From: a virus
DNA: 42,653 bases
IMG/VR virus record: IMGVR_UViG_3300046028_005287
Location: 1 to 42,653 of that record
Direction: 5' to 3' (one strand)
Below, in pieces: positions 40,916 through 42,653 of this stretch (within the stretch, counting starts at the first letter, position 1; each line of letters opens with the position of its first letter). Both the position numbers and the translations under genes were made by a program. The notes below the pieces were generated by a model that was not told the origin of the DNA, did no database searches, and saw only the letters and a list, made by a program, of their open reading frames with translations.

Positions 40916-42250
40916 TCACATTATATTTGAGACTTTAAATGCGCGATAGTAAACGTTACTCATTGCATTAATTGCACCAAGACCTTGTGTTGCGCCATCC
41001 GAAAATGGATTAGCAACTAGACCATAACGTGTCTTGAAGCCAATTTTTGGTTGGAAGGTATTAGTATCAACAGCACGAACCATTTGTAGAGGAACGTATG
41101 GGCAGTAGAAAATACCTGCGTCATATGCATTGCTTCCTTTGTAACCAACAACAGCAAATTCTGATGTTGATGATGTTGGGAAGTATGGGTCAATGTAAAC
41201 TTTGATACGACCAAACATTGTTCCTGCAAATGTGTTACCTGTATCGTCAACTGTTAGGTTAACTTGACCTTGTAGTGCTGATTGATAGTCAAGTAGACCA
41301 GCCATTGCTAGAGCAGAAGCAACATCTGATGAACAAATCATCATGTTACCTTTACCACGACGAGTTAATTTAGCAATTACGTTAGCTTCACGTTCGATTT
41401 GGAATGCAAGACCCTTAACTTTTTCAACCATCCAACGACCGTTTGAATCTGTATCAAGGTCAAAAGTACCTTTGGTTGTTGTACCAACTTGGCAACCAAC
41501 TTTAGCTGTTGCGTAAACGGTACGTAGAACTTCACGATTAATTTCAGCAAGAATTTCTGCTGAAAGAATATTTGAAAGTTCTGTTTCTGCGTCAAGACCG
41601 TGAACTGCTTTAAGGTCTTGTGCAAGTTCCATTGAGTATTCTGCTTTCAATGCACGTGACTTAGCAGTTACAGATACTTTCTCAATTGAGAAGCCCATTT
41701 CAAGAGGCGTTAGACCTTCAGCGGTACCTGTTGCCATTGCAACACCATTCACAACGCTTGAAGAAAATACGTTCTGATTACCCAATGCTGTGTTAGCAGC
41801 AAGAGAGATATCAGTCTGTGAACCTGTACCTGAGTAACCAGTATTAGCTTCATTGTAGAATGATTCTACGCCAGAAGCAGCAACGTTACGCTCTGTGCCA
41901 TACATTGAACGCATTGCGAAAATCAAACCAGTTGGACCAGTCATTGGCTGAACACCGCAAATATCATAAGCGATTAGATTAGGCAATGAACGGCGAACTA
42001 AACTGATAAGAATTGGGTCGAAACCAGCAACAGGACCTTGTGCTGCTGAACCACCGCTGAAACCACCTGTACCTGCTGAGTTAGTTGGTGATGCTTCCTG
42101 AAGGATGCCACCAGCTTTAATCATTTCTTGAGCTTGATTCTCAAGAATAACAGCAGTTACCGCTCTGCGATATGGGTCTTTAATTGCAGGTAATGCTTCG
42201 TGGTCAAGAACTGAATTCCACTTAGTTTGTAGTTGTTCTGATAGATACAT
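40916..42250 (-). CDS. 23: Major capsid protein gp23
   Basis: A 444-residue precursor (T4 gp23 is 521). A scaffold-associated N-terminus (1-52) ends GGILQE|ASP, an LxE-A prohead-protease site, so the mature protein begins at A53 and is about 392 residues. Capsid core features: DPILISLVRRSLPNLIAYDICGVQPM, GPTGLIFAMRSMYG, and a C-terminus KIGFKTRYGLVANPF. The shared I/L-x-E site gives the protease rule used here for the capsid-targeted enzymes. AAGGAGATATAA precedes the ATG; a strong terminator follows. Confidence 0.96.
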   Translation of the reverse strand: MYLSEQLQTKWNSVLDHEALPAIKDPYRRAVTAVILENQAQEMIKAGGILQEASPTNSAGTGGFSGGSAAQGPVAGFDPILISLVRRSLPNLIAYDICGVQPMTGPTGLIFAMRSMYGTERNVAASGVESFYNEANTGYSGTGSQTDISLAANTALGNQNVFSSSVVNGVAMATGTAEGLTPLEMGFSIEKVSVTAKSRALKAEYSMELAQDLKAVHGLDAETELSNILSAEILAEINREVLRTVYATAKVGCQVGTTTKGTFDLDTDSNGRWMVEKVKGLAFQIEREANVIAKLTRRGKGNMMICSSDVASALAMAGLLDYQSALQGQVNLTVDDTGNTFAGTMFGRIKVYIDPYFPTSSTSEFAVVGYKGSNAYDAGIFYCPYVPLQMVRAVDTNTFQPKIGFKTRYGLVANPFSDGATQGLGAINAMSNVYYRAFKVSNIM

Positions 42251-42286
42251 TTATATCTCCTTGTTATTTTTTTAATTTAGACTTTG

Positions 42287-42653
42287 TTATGGTTTTGATT
42301 TAGAAATTGCTTTTGATACGGCATCAACATAGTAGTCACTAATAACTGTGTTGGTACCATCTTCTACCTTTTCATGAAGTTGTTCAACGTCAGTCTTTTT
42401 GACATCTGATGGAAAGTAGTTTTCGCGGATTGTTTCAAGTTTATGTGTGTATTCTTCCTCTGTGGAGAATTCAACGCTCTCTGCGAGTGTTTTGATTTTT
42501 TCAACTTGAGTTGCGTTTAAACCTTCTGTAACTTCAACGGTAATTTGTTGTTTTGTTGCTTCTATTAATGCGCTACGTGTTTCAACATTGCGCTCAATTT
42601 CTTCATTCAATCTTGTTTGGAGTTCACCAACTTGATTTGAAAGTTCTTCGACC
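42287..42653 (-). CDS. 22: Prohead scaffold gp22, partial (5' end outside window)
   Basis: The reading frame is open to the window edge (VEELSNQVGELQTRLNEEIE...), so only the C-terminal 121 or so residues are seen. It is almost entirely helical coiled coil, charged, with no Cys or Trp, as expected of the core scaffold gp22. LIE|A and LAE|S fit the protease that shreds gp22 during maturation. It lies 36 bases before gp23, the T4 order. Confidence 0.85.
   Translation of the reverse strand, partial: VEELSNQVGELQTRLNEEIERNVETRSALIEATKQQITVEVTEGLNATQVEKIKTLAESVEFSTEEEYTHKLETIRENYFPSDVKKTDVEQLHEKVEDGTNTVISDYYVDAVSKAISKSKP

Noticed and set aside
1-42653. tRNA genes, CRISPR arrays, insertion sequences, attachment sites
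   Set aside because: I saw no cloverleaf, no regularly spaced repeats, no transposase and no integrase. All gaps between genes are under 300 bases.

Overview
The window is a contiguous piece of a T4-superfamily myovirus genome. Every convincing gene lies on the minus strand, so transcription runs from position 42653 toward 1. The T4 core set is present: scaffold gp22 (partial), major capsid gp23, UvsY, UvsW, late sigma gp55, gp47/gp46, sliding clamp gp45, clamp loader gp44/gp62, RegA, DNA polymerase gp43, UvsX and helicase gp41. Low GC plus Hsp20, MazG-like protein, peptide deformylase, a CobS-like ATPase and many small conserved proteins resemble marine or freshwater T4-like phages rather than enteric ones. 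The host cannot be read from the sequence.

Layout from the right (first transcribed) end. 42653-39190: gp22, gp23, an HNH/NUMOD3 homing-type gene, a tail-tube-like protein and UvsY. 39206-36505: UvsW, broken into two ORFs at an intein-like insertion; an Sm-like protein; gp55. 36497-32387: a TagD-like nucleotidyltransferase, gp47, a cupin, gp46 and peptide deformylase. 32390-30276: a TET/JBP-associated-type glycosyltransferase (TAGT) with a companion and a methyltransferase. 30200-26754: a VWA/metalloprotease-like protein and its AAA+ partner. 26612-20147: a winged-helix gene with a structured leader, a glycosyltransferase, dNMP kinase, gp45, gp44, gp62, RegA, Hsp20, MazG and small genes. 19858-13759: polymerase, a membrane protein, UvsX, gp41. 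13733-10411: a late cluster with a ligase-like protein and a GIY-YIG gene. 10392-4714: a seven-gene glycan cassette. 4689-24: two modular capsid-targeted proteins and a fibre-like structural protein.

Regulation is readable. Five minus-strand promoters are TTGACA-like/17 bp/TATAAT-like (three of them perfect), and a sixth perfect copy points the other way at 37085-37113, antisense to the Sm-like gene and uvsW. T4 late boxes (TATAAATA) precede the capsid-targeted genes, the nuclease-like/ligase pair and both homing-type genes.

The most interesting system is a predicted set of virion-packaged enzymes. Three proteins begin with a T4-type capsid-targeting sequence ending in a prohead-protease site. 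One is a KxDG-type polynucleotide ligase-like protein. One is a 703-residue nucleotidyltransferase plus P-loop kinase polyprotein, with further candidate cleavage sites at its domain borders. One is a bead-on-a-string protein with repeated acidic linkers. A reasonable hypothesis is that nucleotide or RNA repair enzymes are injected with the DNA.
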